64,000 bases of DNA from Leptospiraceae bacterium (GCA_024233875.1 JACKPB010000011.1:62001-126000); one strand, 5' to 3'; shown: positions 28,078 through 37,211, counted from the stretch's first letter. Numbers and translations are program-made. The notes: generated by a model not told the origin, from the letters alone.

Positions 28078-28115
28078 GTACTTGATTTTTTGCGACTCAA
28101 AAAAAAATCAAGTAC
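28078..28115. promoter_or_regulatory. Perfect 14-bp inverted repeat between ABC gene and clpB
   Basis: GTACTTGATTTTTT (28078-28091) is repeated inverted as AAAAAATCAAGTAC (28102-28115), with a 10-nt loop. It starts 4 nt after the ABC gene stop and ends 45 nt before the clpB ATG. It could be a terminator, though no T-run follows on the plus strand, or an operator controlling clpB. It is not the CIRCE sequence. Confidence 0.55.
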
Positions 28116-28160
28116 AAAGAAAGAAGTTCATCCTTACATTCTGTACTCTCGGAGGAAATT

Positions 28161-30743
28161 ATGAAATTGGATAAATTGACCAGAAAAATGTCAGAAGCAC
28201 TTTCAGAATCAGCACTTCTCTGTGAATCCAGGGGAAATTCAGAACAAACCGAGATTCACCTCGTCTATTCTATTCTGAGTCAAAAAGATGGGATGATGGA
28301 AATTCTATTTCCAAAATTGAATTTGGATCGTAAGAAATTTATCTCGATCACCGAAAAGGCTCTGAACCAATTGCCAAGAATTTCAGGTTCCAATTCTGAG
28401 ATTCAACCTTCCCGAAAGCTGATTGGGATACTCAGAAATGCTGATGAAATCAAGCAGAGTCTGGGAGATGAATTTCTTTCTACAGAACATGTGATTCTCT
28501 CTCTTTTGAAATCAAATGATGGAAATCTAATAAAAGAATTCCAGCAGGAAGGGTTAAATTTTGAAAAATTTCATAAGGCACTTCTGGAACTACGAAATGG
28601 AAAAACGATAATGGATGATTCACCCGAAACCAAATCAGATACCTTATCCCGTTATGCGAGGGATCTCAATGCACTGGCCCGAAAGGGGAAGCTTGATCCA
28701 GTGATCGGACGGGACGAAGAAATCCGGAGGATCATTCAGGTTCTCTCCCGAAGAACCAAAAACAATCCCATGCTGATAGGTGAGCCCGGAGTAGGAAAGA
28801 CTGCAATCGTAGAGGGTTTAGCAGGCAAGATTGTTGCCGGTGATGTTCCGGAAGGGATTAAGACCAAATCGATCTATGCTCTCGATATGGGGGCGATGAT
28901 AGCCGGTGCCAAGTACCGTGGAGAATTTGAAGAAAGATTGAAGGCTCTACTGGATGAAGTCAAGGCTTCTGAAGGTGAGATTGTCTTGTTTATCGATGAA
29001 ATTCACACCCTTGTCGGTGCGGGTGCCGGAGAAGGATCTCTGGATGCATCCAATATGCTCAAACCCGCTCTGGCAAGAGGGGAGTTGCGATGTATCGGAG
29101 CCACAACTCTTAAAGAATATCAAAAGTATATAGAAAAAGATGCAGCTTTGGAAAGACGATTCCAACCGGTCTATGCCGATGAGCCGACGATCGATGAGAC
29201 GATAATGATTTTGAGGGGACTCAAGAATCATTATGAACTACATCACGGGATTCGTATTACGGATGCCGCGATTATTGCTGCTGCCAATCTCTCTTCAAGG
29301 TACATATCCGATAGGTTTCTCCCTGATAAAGCTGTAGATCTAATCGATGAGGCATCTTCAAAGATGCGGATAGAAATCGATAGTATGCCTGAAGATATGG
29401 ATCGAATGACAAAAAAGATTCAGTCCTTAAAGATTGAAAGAGAAGCCCTCAAAAAAGAAAAAGATAGAGCTTCTATCAGTCGTTTGGAAGATTTGAATGA
29501 AGAATTGAAATTGCTTTTGGAGCAATTCTCTCATTTGGAAGCCCAATGGAATTTGGAAAAATCTAGAATTCAAAAAGTTAAGACCTTAAAAGAAGAAATC
29601 GAGAAATACAAAACCCTGGAAAAAGATGCCGAGAGAAATGGAAATTTGAATCTGGTAGCCGAAATCCGATATGGTAAATTGATCGAACTACAAAAGCAAC
29701 TATCCGATGCCAATCAGGAAATTCAAAATTCCGAAACAGAAAATCGTATGCTCCGGGAAGAAATCACAGAAGAAGACATTGCTAATATTGTATCCAGATG
29801 GACAGGAATTCCTGTCTCAAAAATGCTTCAGGGGGAAAAGCAAAAACTCCTGGAAATGGAATCCGCACTCAGGAAAAGAGTTGTAGGGCAGGAGCATGCG
29901 ATCACTCTCCTTGCCGAATCGATTAGAAGGTCAAGGGCAGGGCTGGCAGATGCCAATCGACCTACGGGTGTATTTTTGTTTCTGGGCTCTACCGGTGTGG
30001 GTAAGACAGAAACAGCGAGAGCTCTGGCTGAGTTTTTGTTTGATGACGAAACAGCTATTGTGAGAATCGATATGAGTGAGTATATGGAATCCCATTCTGT
30101 TTCTAAGCTCATAGGAGCTCCTCCGGGATACATTGGTTATGAAGAAGGCGGACAATTGACAGAGGCGATTCGCCGTCGTCCTTATAGTATCATTCTTTTC
30201 GATGAAATAGAAAAAGCTCATAGGGAGGTGTTCAATTTATTTCTTCAATTGATGGATGAAGGTCGTCTTACGGATAGCAAGGGTAGGGTAGTTGATTTTA
30301 AGAATTCAATCATCATCATGACTTCGAATATAGGATCTGCTTTTCTTTCTGAAAAAGACCTCTCAGAAGAAGAGAAAGAGAGAAGAATCGAATTGGAAAT
30401 GAAAAGTTATTTCAAACCTGAATTTATCAATCGATTGGATGAGATTGTATTCTTCCATTCCATCACTCCCGATATGATCCGGGGTATCTTAGAAATTCAA
30501 TTGGGAAATCTCACTGAAAAAGTCAGGGATCAGGGATTGAATATTCAGTATTCTGAAGAGTTGAGGGAGCATCTCATTCGAATGGGATATGATCCTGAAT
30601 TTGGAGCACGTCCTTTGAAGCGATTGGTGCAGAGAGAGATCGGAACAGCTTTGAGTGAATTCATCCTGAGGGGAGAATACACAAAGGGAGAAACTGTTTT
30701 AGCAGATTATATAGGCAACAAAGTATTTGTAAGGATGATTTAG
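28161..30743 (+). CDS. clpB: ClpB disaggregase
   Basis: The 860-aa AAA+ protein rescues aggregated proteins with DnaK. It has an N-terminal Clp repeat domain (about 1-140) and a first ATPase with GEPGVGKTAIVEG and FIDEIHTLVGAG. The middle coiled-coil domain spans about 400-520 and is rich in Lys/Glu. The second ATPase has GSTGVGKTETARA and ILFDEIEKAH. The coiled-coil middle domain and length identify ClpB rather than ClpA/ClpC. The ribosome binding site is strong (CGGAGG). It is the only gene before a hairpin terminator, and a perfect palindrome precedes it; heat-shock control is likely by family but the site is not CIRCE. Confidence 0.95.
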   Translation: MKLDKLTRKMSEALSESALLCESRGNSEQTEIHLVYSILSQKDGMMEILFPKLNLDRKKFISITEKALNQLPRISGSNSEIQPSRKLIGILRNADEIKQSLGDEFLSTEHVILSLLKSNDGNLIKEFQQEGLNFEKFHKALLELRNGKTIMDDSPETKSDTLSRYARDLNALARKGKLDPVIGRDEEIRRIIQVLSRRTKNNPMLIGEPGVGKTAIVEGLAGKIVAGDVPEGIKTKSIYALDMGAMIAGAKYRGEFEERLKALLDEVKASEGEIVLFIDEIHTLVGAGAGEGSLDASNMLKPALARGELRCIGATTLKEYQKYIEKDAALERRFQPVYADEPTIDETIMILRGLKNHYELHHGIRITDAAIIAAANLSSRYISDRFLPDKAVDLIDEASSKMRIEIDSMPEDMDRMTKKIQSLKIEREALKKEKDRASISRLEDLNEELKLLLEQFSHLEAQWNLEKSRIQKVKTLKEEIEKYKTLEKDAERNGNLNLVAEIRYGKLIELQKQLSDANQEIQNSETENRMLREEITEEDIANIVSRWTGIPVSKMLQGEKQKLLEMESALRKRVVGQEHAITLLAESIRRSRAGLADANRPTGVFLFLGSTGVGKTETARALAEFLFDDETAIVRIDMSEYMESHSVSKLIGAPPGYIGYEEGGQLTEAIRRRPYSIILFDEIEKAHREVFNLFLQLMDEGRLTDSKGRVVDFKNSIIIMTSNIGSAFLSEKDLSEEEKERRIELEMKSYFKPEFINRLDEIVFFHSITPDMIRGILEIQLGNLTEKVRDQGLNIQYSEELREHLIRMGYDPEFGARPLKRLVQREIGTALSEFILRGEYTKGETVLADYIGNKVFVRMI

Positions 30744-30751
30744 GATCTTAG

Positions 30752-30770
30752 GGCTGTGGATACCACAGCC
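30752..30770. terminator. Hairpin between convergent clpB and HTH gene
   Basis: GGCTGTGG-ATA-CCACAGCC is a perfect 8-bp stem with a 3-nt loop, starting 8 bp after the clpB stop. There is no strong T-run directly after it, but TGTTTTGGG follows on the plus strand. It may serve both converging genes. Confidence 0.55.
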
Positions 30771-30799
30771 TGAATGTAACTTGGTGTTTTGGGAAGTTG

Positions 30800-31222
30800 T
30801 TATTTATTTTTTTCGAGAAATAATTCAGTTTTACTTGTTTTGAAGACCTTAGCCGCTTGAGTTTTGAAATCTTCAGTTGGTTCAATGAGTCCAAGCTCTA
30901 CTTTGGAAAGAAATGGAGTAGAAACTTTTAGTTTTTTTGCAATGTCATATTGTTTGATTCCGAGTTCTCTACGTTTTGCCCAGAGTTTATTGGACAATCC
31001 ATTGGAAAATTCGGGAAAAACTTCTTCAACGGGTTGATTGTTAAATATTTTATCAATTGTTGTTTTTAAATATTTGGCAACGTTTGTTTTGAATTTTTCT
31101 GTAGGTTCCTGGTTGTTGGTCTCTATCTTAGAGAGGTAGCTGGGAGAAACATTTAGAGCTCTAGCCATATCATACTGCTTGATACCTCTTTTCTTTCGTA
31201 ACATAAAAATGTGATTCTTCAT
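30800..31222 (-). CDS. Tandem XRE-type helix-turn-helix regulator
   Basis: The 140-aa protein consists of two copies of one HTH module. Copy one (residues ~5-62) has RGIKQYDMARALNVSPSYLS and EPTEKFKTNVAKYLKTT. Copy two (~80-137) has LGIKQYDIAKKLKVSTPFLS and EPTEDFKTQAAKVFKTS. The copies are clearly internal duplicates joined by a ~17-residue linker. XRE domains usually dimerise on palindromes; a fused pair could bind as a monomer or bridge sites. The target is unknown; self-control is possible because the 146-bp upstream region is very AT-rich with short repeats. There is no sensor domain or toxin partner next to it. Confidence 0.75.
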   Translation of the reverse strand: MKNHIFMLRKKRGIKQYDMARALNVSPSYLSKIETNNQEPTEKFKTNVAKYLKTTIDKIFNNQPVEEVFPEFSNGLSNKLWAKRRELGIKQYDIAKKLKVSTPFLSKVELGLIEPTEDFKTQAAKVFKTSKTELFLEKNK

Positions 31223-31351
31223 GCGTAATTTCCTTTTTAATTAACTTTTTATTTAAGACGGAAATAATCTACAAGATAATTAGTCTAGATTAAGAAATTA
31301 TTCATTTGAATAGCAAGAAATAATTTATTTTTTGTAATGTTTCAATTTAAG

Positions 31352-31379
31352 AATTAAAAGAGAGATCCTTAGATCTCTC
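31352..31379 (-). terminator. Terminator of the SurA-like operon
   Basis: GAGAGATC-CTTA-GATCTCTC (31360-31379) is a perfect 8-bp stem that overlaps the stop codon of the SurA-like gene. On the minus strand it is followed by CTTTTAATTC, a short T-rich tail. It ends the three-gene minus-strand operon. Confidence 0.55.
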
Positions 31380-32835
31380 CTGCTTTCAATTTGTCGGTAA
31401 AAATTTCCATGTGATACTGTGTCTTTAAGTCCTTCATTTTAGCCTGAATTTCTGAAGATGCTCTTTGGGAAATAATTTCCTGACGAATTCTTGACTTAAC
31501 AGTTTCAAAAGGGATAGGTTTTCTTTCATTCGGGTTAGTTGGTGAAGCTTCGGAGTAAGAAAATTGTTTTCCTGCTTCATAAGTGGCTTTCAGATCTTCT
31601 TCGGTGATATCAAAATCTTTTGATTCAATATCCTTTTTGAAGAAGGAAAATGCTATATTTCTTCTCATGAATTTTTGAGCATTTTTGAAATTAGAAGATG
31701 TTCTGATGTCACTGCTGATTTCGGAGTTTTCAAACAAAAGCGAGTTCAAAATTACACTCTGAAAAAATTTGACCCGTTCTCTTGCGGTGATTTGATTTTT
31801 AGGGAGGTTGGGAATTTTATTGAAATCATCAATAAGATTTTTGTAAATATAAGAAGTCTTTTCATTTTTAAAAAGAACCAGATCCTCAGGCAAAGTATCG
31901 GGAAGCATAGAAGGATGGACTTTGGCTTCTTCTGCTATAGAATTTTTAGGATCTTCCATCTGTTTGACAACCTCATCCTGCCAGAGTTTGGATTCAAAGC
32001 CATTTATGTATTGATTGGCTGTCATCTTAGCTTTTTCTTTCAGTCTATCCCCATCTTCGAGATAGTATTGTGCTTCTTCTTTCTCTTCGGTACCCTGGTT
32101 TTTATTGGTGTATTCGATGGCCCTGCGATTGAAATCTTTCAATACATCTGAAATATAGGATTCAACTTTGTCTGCTTTCACTTCTTTGGTTTTGGTAATT
32201 CTATAGATGAATGCTCTATTTTCAAGAAAGGTGAGATAGAAATTATTGTCTTTTGCAGAAATACCTTCCTGGAAGATCTCTATCAACTGTTCATTCCCCA
32301 CACAATTTGCACACTGGGGTTCGAGGTGACCTCCCAGACATTTTCTTCCCTTCTCATCAGTCTGAGCGGAAAAAAATTCTTCGATCTTATCGTCTCCACT
32401 TAATTTCTTTACTTCTTCGAGAAGGGCGTCAGCTGCCTCTTTCCCGGGAACTGATTTCATGATCAATTGTAGACTTACCAATTCGAGACCTTTGGAATCT
32501 TTTAGCTTATTGATAAGATTTTTTCGGATTAGGTTGACAGTGATTTGCTTTTCACTCAAAAACATGAGGTTCTTCACATCTTCTCTTTCAAAAAGACCAT
32601 TTTTAGTGCCTTCGAGTTCCATCATAGACTGAATAGCCAATTGTTCGATGATCCCCGATTGTGTTTGGATGGAAGTTGTTTTTTCATCGCGGGGGATGTT
32701 TTCTATTTCATAAATATCCTGAAGATCCTGACGGAGAATTTCTCCACCATCAAATTTTGCCAGAACTTCCGAGCCTTTTTTGCAACCGGCAAAGGAGAGG
32801 ATCAGTACCGGGAGAAGTAATTTTATAAGAGACAT
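31369..32835 (-). CDS. SurA/PpiC-like lipoprotein chaperone
   Basis: The 488-aa product is a lipoprotein: KLLLPVLILSFAGC gives a lipobox with the Cys at residue 18. The early segment (VLAKFDGGEILRQDLQDIYE) is like the SurA N-terminal region and PpiC-type foldases. The C-terminal region (DFDITEEDLKATYEAG, KPIPFETVKSRIRQEII) also fits SurA-type helices. I do not see a convincing parvulin domain, so isomerase activity is doubtful. A Cys cluster (KCLGG, QCANC) is unusual. The inferred role is periplasmic folding of outer-membrane proteins. It is the last gene of a three-gene operon, 3 bp after its neighbour. Confidence 0.65.
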   Translation of the reverse strand: MSLIKLLLPVLILSFAGCKKGSEVLAKFDGGEILRQDLQDIYEIENIPRDEKTTSIQTQSGIIEQLAIQSMMELEGTKNGLFEREDVKNLMFLSEKQITVNLIRKNLINKLKDSKGLELVSLQLIMKSVPGKEAADALLEEVKKLSGDDKIEEFFSAQTDEKGRKCLGGHLEPQCANCVGNEQLIEIFQEGISAKDNNFYLTFLENRAFIYRITKTKEVKADKVESYISDVLKDFNRRAIEYTNKNQGTEEKEEAQYYLEDGDRLKEKAKMTANQYINGFESKLWQDEVVKQMEDPKNSIAEEAKVHPSMLPDTLPEDLVLFKNEKTSYIYKNLIDDFNKIPNLPKNQITARERVKFFQSVILNSLLFENSEISSDIRTSSNFKNAQKFMRRNIAFSFFKKDIESKDFDITEEDLKATYEAGKQFSYSEASPTNPNERKPIPFETVKSRIRQEIISQRASSEIQAKMKDLKTQYHMEIFTDKLKAGEI

Positions 32836-32838
32836 AAA

Positions 32839-33207
32839 TCAATACCTTCTTTGAGATTTCAATTTTTTGGGTGTGACGGTTTCTGTTGCCTGTTTGGTAA
32901 TTCTTTTGGGAACAGGTTTCTTGGGTGAGGGTTCCCGGGGGGAAATTTCAATTTCTTCGGGAACATCAGGATTTTTAACTTCGTTGAGGGAGATAGAGGA
33001 GGCAGGTATTTTAACTTCTATGTCCAAAATAGTCTTTCTATGCTCTTCTAATTTATCGATTTCTTTTTGAATGGAAATGAGAATCGGATTCGCATAACTC
33101 CTATCACCTGGAATCTTTGAAAGAGTCAGCTTTAACTCTTCAATGTCTCTTTCAATCCGGGCAAAATACGAGTTTAAATCAGAGACTTTGAAGGATATCT
33201 CTTTCAT
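32839..33207 (-). CDS. Coiled-coil protein, paralogue of the neighbouring gene, with basic tail
   Basis: The 122-aa product is not recognised. Residues ~6-70 are a Glu/Lys-rich helical pair (DLNSYFARIERDIEELKLTL; KEIDKLEEHRKTILDIEVKI) ending in the motif DIEVKIPA. A Pro-rich, strongly basic tail follows (PSPKKPVPKRITKQ). Its first half aligns with the 84-aa protein encoded just upstream, so the two arose by duplication. No signal peptide is evident. The basic tail could bind nucleic acid or membrane surfaces, which is a guess. It lies 11 bp after the paralogue and 3 bp before the SurA-like gene. Confidence 0.6.
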   Translation of the reverse strand: MKEISFKVSDLNSYFARIERDIEELKLTLSKIPGDRSYANPILISIQKEIDKLEEHRKTILDIEVKIPASSISLNEVKNPDVPEEIEISPREPSPKKPVPKRITKQATETVTPKKLKSQRRY

Positions 33208-33218
33208 TTACAATATCC

Positions 33219-33473
33219 TCAGGGGAGGAGGTAAAAAGATGAATCGCCGAAATCTGTTAAGATCTTATCGGTAGAAAAATTAGCAGGAATTTCTACTTCA
33301 AGGTCGAGAACCATTCCTTTCAGGTTTTCAAATTTTTCTATTTCTTTATTGATACTTTTTTGAAGAGCGCTTGTGTATTCACGATCGGTCGGGACTTTAT
33401 TTCTTGTCTGTTTTAGCTCAAGAATGTCCTGATTGATGCTTTCATATATGTAACACAGATCCTGAACTTTCAA
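33219..33473 (-). CDS. Small coiled-coil protein, paralogue of the next gene
   Basis: The 84-aa product is not recognised. It aligns over about 65 residues with the next protein: KVQDL...ESINQDILELKQTRNKVPTDREY and NKEIEKFENLKGMVLDLEVEIPA against matching segments there. It lacks the basic tail and ends in a short hydrophobic segment (FYLLP). It is the first gene of the operon leading to the SurA-like lipoprotein. The 111-bp region upstream is shared with a divergent STAS gene. Confidence 0.6.
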   Translation of the reverse strand: MKVQDLCYIYESINQDILELKQTRNKVPTDREYTSALQKSINKEIEKFENLKGMVLDLEVEIPANFSTDKILTDFGDSSFYLLP

Positions 33474-33584
33474 AATTTACCCTCAACGTTACATTGTTTA
33501 AGGAACAAATTATTTCAAGGAGATTTTCTTTTTTGCTTCATTTTTTGAGTAGATTTTGAAAATATAACCGATGGAAGAAAATAT

Positions 33585-33941
33585 ATGAATTTGGATGATA
33601 TCAATGTTTATGTCGAGAAAATTGAAAACATTTCCGTCATGAGAGTGGAAGGTTCCATCACGTCGTACACCTGTGAGCATTTCCTCGAAGAAGTTAGGTA
33701 CTCTAACCGGAAGGGGGGGCTGATCATTGATATGGAGGAAGTGGTAGCTATTTCCTCGAAAGGGGTGGATGCTTTAAAGCAAATCAGTGATCTGAGTTAC
33801 ACTTCAGGAAATAAAATCGTACTTCTCAATCTTTCTCACAATGTGAAACAGGTTCTGAATATGCTCGGTCTTTACAAGGTATTCAATATCGCACCCAATG
33901 AAGAATTGGCTATGAAAATGGCCTCAAAACAATCGAAATAA
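33585..33941 (+). CDS. STAS-domain protein, anti-sigma factor antagonist type
   Basis: The 118-aa protein is a single STAS domain with the SpoIIAA-like core GGLIIDMEEVVAISSKGVDAL. S57/S58 occupy the position normally phosphorylated by an anti-sigma kinase. In the unphosphorylated state such proteins bind the kinase and free a sigma factor or other target. No kinase or phosphatase is adjacent. It lies 12 bp before a membrane lipid enzyme gene. It is one of three STAS proteins in this window, of different sequence. Confidence 0.82.
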   Translation: MNLDDINVYVEKIENISVMRVEGSITSYTCEHFLEEVRYSNRKGGLIIDMEEVVAISSKGVDALKQISDLSYTSGNKIVLLNLSHNVKQVLNMLGLYKVFNIAPNEELAMKMASKQSK

Positions 33942-33953
33942 GATAGGCTGGGA

Positions 33954-34700
33954 ATGGACGGATTTAATTTTAAACGGAAGCTTTTTCATTTTATAGGATT
34001 TTTTGTTCCCGGGATTTTGTATTTTGATACATTTCGGGATGTAGGGGAATGGAAGCATTCTTCCAGGTTGATCGTCTTGATGATCATCCTGGTGATTTTG
34101 ATTGGAATGAGCGTGATTGAATTCATCCGTCTGAGGTATGAGCCATTCAATGAATTCTACCTCAAACTATTCGGAAAATTGATGAAAAAAGATGAAAGAC
34201 ACAGGATGAATGGAGTGATTCCCTATATGATCTCGAATGCATTCATCGTGAGTTTTTTCCCGTCTCAAATCATATTTCTCTCTATGGCTTTCCTTTTGAT
34301 AGGGGACCCTGTAGCCGCCTACTTCGGGGCCAAGTACGGAAAGTATCGTTTTTCCAATGGAAAATCCGCACTGGGAGTAGTTGCATTCATCATCGGATCT
34401 TCTATTGCAGGGTTCTTGCTTATGCTTTTGTTTGACAATACTTATGGGGAGAGTTTTCTCTCTTATTCACTGAGAGGAAGCTTCAATGGCTATGCCTATC
34501 TGGCCATATTCATAGGAGCTGTTTCTGCAGCCATAGCTGAAATGCTCTCAGGACATGCATGGAAAGGATTTCTGGAAGACAATTTACTCATTCCTGTAGT
34601 GGCTTCCATTGTACTTGCAGTACTTTCAGGATTGTTCGGACTCATGGATTGGAATCAATTGATCTTTCCTCTGACCGAAATCTTTGCCACTAGGGGCTAG
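33954..34700 (+). CDS. CTP-dependent lipid kinase / cytidylyltransferase family membrane protein
   Basis: The 248-aa protein has about six to seven membrane helices and the segment GDPVAAYFGAKYGKYRF followed by NGKSALGVVAFIIG. This is the signature shared by dolichol/phytol kinases, DGK1-type diacylglycerol kinases and CdsA-like enzymes. The N-terminal RKLFHFIGFFVPG is typical of the kinase branch. It probably phosphorylates a lipid alcohol with CTP in the inner membrane; the substrate is unknown. It is between the STAS gene (12 bp) and surE (6 bp). Confidence 0.75.
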   Translation: MDGFNFKRKLFHFIGFFVPGILYFDTFRDVGEWKHSSRLIVLMIILVILIGMSVIEFIRLRYEPFNEFYLKLFGKLMKKDERHRMNGVIPYMISNAFIVSFFPSQIIFLSMAFLLIGDPVAAYFGAKYGKYRFSNGKSALGVVAFIIGSSIAGFLLMLLFDNTYGESFLSYSLRGSFNGYAYLAIFIGAVSAAIAEMLSGHAWKGFLEDNLLIPVVASIVLAVLSGLFGLMDWNQLIFPLTEIFATRG

Positions 34701-34706
34701 TGGAAT

Positions 34707-35381
34707 TTGAAATTACTCCTCGTAAATGATGATGGGATCGATGCTCCCGGGATTTTGACCCTGGAAAAGTTTTTGGGTGAAAAAGCCCTCGTCTTTGCTC
34801 CCTCCGGACCGATGTCCGGGACAGGGCACAGCGTTACAGTCCACAAACCTTTTTCATTTCACAAACGATCCCGGACACATTATTCTGTGGATGGGACACC
34901 TGCTGATTGTGTTCGCGCCTACTCATTTTTGATAGGTGAACCCTTAGATTGGGTTTTTTCAGGAATCAATTATGGTGGAAATCTCGGAATTGATCTCTAT
35001 CTTTCCGGAACTGCCGCCGCTGCAAGAGAAGCTACTCTCTTGGGTTGGAAAGCCATTGCTTTCTCCCAGAGAATCTCAGGTCAGAATAGAGTTGACTGGG
35101 AAGTGACAGGAAAGATGGCCGGAAGGGTTTGGGAAGTTCTCAGGAGTCGTCCCCCCGGGAAGGGAGCCTTCTGGAATGTCAACTTTCCTCATGTCTCTGA
35201 CGCTGAGGCACCCGAACTTGTCTTCTGCAAACCTTCCAAAATGCCCCTGGATATAAATTTTCTCAGAGATGGAAATTCTCTCAAATATTCCGGAGTGTAT
35301 GCAGATCGAAAACGGGAAGAGGGTTCTGATATTGATGTATGCTTTTCCGGAAATATTTCTATATCCGAAGTATTTCTGTAA
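34707..35381 (+). CDS. surE: 5'-nucleotidase SurE
   Basis: The 224-aa metal-dependent phosphatase dephosphorylates nucleoside monophosphates. It starts LLLVNDDGIDAPGI (metal-binding DD and Asn) and continues with APSGPMSGTGHSVT, VDGTPADCVRAY, and FSGINYGGNLGIDLYLSGTAAAAREA. The start is TTG, 6 bp after the upstream stop. SurE is often linked to stress and stationary-phase survival. It is slightly shorter than E. coli SurE (253 aa), with a short C-terminal arm. Confidence 0.92.
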   Translation: MKLLLVNDDGIDAPGILTLEKFLGEKALVFAPSGPMSGTGHSVTVHKPFSFHKRSRTHYSVDGTPADCVRAYSFLIGEPLDWVFSGINYGGNLGIDLYLSGTAAAAREATLLGWKAIAFSQRISGQNRVDWEVTGKMAGRVWEVLRSRPPGKGAFWNVNFPHVSDAEAPELVFCKPSKMPLDINFLRDGNSLKYSGVYADRKREEGSDIDVCFSGNISISEVFL

Positions 35382-35428
35382 GCAAGTTCCGTCAGAATAG
35401 AGAGTACCAATCCCAAAGGAGTTCAAAA

Positions 35429-37075
35429 TTGATTCAAATTCTAATTATTCTCTCTCTAATCTTTAATTTCACCCTGGGTGCACAAAAAAATTCAGGATTG
35501 ATTTTGAAATATCTAAACCGTGGAGATTATAAAAATGCTGAGAAAGAAATTCTCAAAGGGCTGAGGGAATCACCGGAAAAAGAGTGGCTCTACACGAATC
35601 TAGCCTGGGCATATTTCTATCAAAATCAAAACGAGAAAGCGATTCTTACTATAGAAAAAGCTCTGGACAAATGGCCAAAATCAGAGTCCGTACTAAAAGC
35701 CTATTCGGGAGTTCTCAGCAATTCAGCCGGAGTCTATATCAGAAATGAAGAAAACAATCGGGCAAAGGAACTCCTGAAAAAAGCATACGATCTCTATCCT
35801 GTTGAATCCACTTACATCTGGTATGGTATCGTACAAAAAAATCTGGGAGAAATTGAGGATGCCCGGGCAATCCTAAGTGAGGGGATGAAAAAATACCCGA
35901 AAAACGAATCCGTTTTAATGAATGCTTTTGATGTTCTGGCGTATCACTACAAAGGGGATGGAAGAGAGGGGGATCTGGTCAAATTGAAAAAAGCTTTTGA
36001 AGAGCTCTATCAAACTGATCCAAAACCGGAATATTTGCACACGATCGCTATTCTTCTGAGAGAAGAAAAAAAATTTTCCGAATCGATTTCTTTATTGGAA
36101 CAAGGGAAGAATCAATACAAAACCTTTTATCAATTCGCGGAATCTCTTCCTTATGTCAAACTTCTGTACTTTCGATCCAGAGAAGAATCCGCCTCTCCCG
36201 ATGAATTGAAAGAGTTTGTTGAAGATGCATACAAAAACCTAAATCGAAAGTCTAAGTCTTTTTCGGATCAGTTTCACTACAAACAAATCATTCATTCCGG
36301 TTTGAGAAAATTGGGAGATCTGGACTATTTTGAATTGATGTATGACAAAATCATAAGTATGTATCCTAAAGATCCTTCTGTGTATGACAATTATGGATTT
36401 TTGTTTTATGTAATACATCGATTGAAAGGAAGCGTATCCGGGGAGATCCGGGAGAAAGCTATCTCTTTTCGAAAAAAAGCCCTGGCACTTTATGAAAAAC
36501 AAAATCCGGGTAGGGGAGAATTGAAGAATATTTCTTTCCCGATGAAGGGAGATGTATTTATTCTTTCCTCTTTTTCCGGAACAGGAATGACGCATAATGG
36601 TTTTGCCAATTACTGCTATGACTTCATTGCTGTTAATGAAGCCGGTGAAATGACCCGGCCGGGAAGCGATGGCTCAAAGAATGAGGATTATTATAATTTC
36701 GGCTCTCCGGTGTACGCGGTAGAAGATGGGATTGTGGAGGATGTAAAATCGGATGAGGAAGACAATCTGCCCGGAGGCTATTCCTACTCGGCTAATTACA
36801 TCACTCTCGGACACAAAAATCATTCCTCTTTTTATGCACACCTGAAGAAGGGTTCCATCCCTTTTCGGATTGGGGACAAGGTTCGGAAAGGGGAACTTAT
36901 TGGATTGAATGGGAATAGCGGGATGTCTTCTGAATCCCATTTGCATTTCTGTTTGAATGACAAAAATTGGGTGAGTCTTCCTTTTCGTTTCAAAAAATCA
37001 GAGGTTCGCAATGGCAATGGTGCGCATTCCGGGACAGAACCCTATTCTGAGGGGGATATTGTAATTTTCAGATAA
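35429..37075 (+). CDS. Exported TPR protein with M23 (LytM) peptidase domain
   Basis: The ~548-aa product begins at TTG 35429, placed 7 nt after AAAGGAG and leading straight into a signal peptide (IQILIILSLIFNFTLGAQ). An upstream ATG inside surE would give an odd charged leader. Residues ~20-330 contain TPR-like helix pairs (YKNAEKEILKGLRESPEKEW; EKAILTIEKALDKWPKSESV). The last ~180 residues are an M23 metallopeptidase: H and D in THNGFANYCYDF, AHLKKGSIPFRIGDKVRKGE, and HxH in SESHLHF. It should cleave or bind peptidoglycan cross-links in the periplasm, with TPRs recruiting partners. tRNA-Asn follows. Confidence 0.85.
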   Translation: MIQILIILSLIFNFTLGAQKNSGLILKYLNRGDYKNAEKEILKGLRESPEKEWLYTNLAWAYFYQNQNEKAILTIEKALDKWPKSESVLKAYSGVLSNSAGVYIRNEENNRAKELLKKAYDLYPVESTYIWYGIVQKNLGEIEDARAILSEGMKKYPKNESVLMNAFDVLAYHYKGDGREGDLVKLKKAFEELYQTDPKPEYLHTIAILLREEKKFSESISLLEQGKNQYKTFYQFAESLPYVKLLYFRSREESASPDELKEFVEDAYKNLNRKSKSFSDQFHYKQIIHSGLRKLGDLDYFELMYDKIISMYPKDPSVYDNYGFLFYVIHRLKGSVSGEIREKAISFRKKALALYEKQNPGRGELKNISFPMKGDVFILSSFSGTGMTHNGFANYCYDFIAVNEAGEMTRPGSDGSKNEDYYNFGSPVYAVEDGIVEDVKSDEEDNLPGGYSYSANYITLGHKNHSSFYAHLKKGSIPFRIGDKVRKGELIGLNGNSGMSSESHLHFCLNDKNWVSLPFRFKKSEVRNGNGAHSGTEPYSEGDIVIFR

Positions 37076-37135
37076 TTTTTTCCAGAAAAGACTTGAATAT
37101 TTTTTAAGGTAAAAAAAAGTGATCTCAGAGCACAT

Positions 37136-37211
<76 letters not shown>

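Noticed and set aside
28078..28115. CIRCE site before clpB
   Set aside because: The palindrome sequence (GTACTTGATTTTTT arms) does not match TTAGCACTC/GAGTGCTAA.
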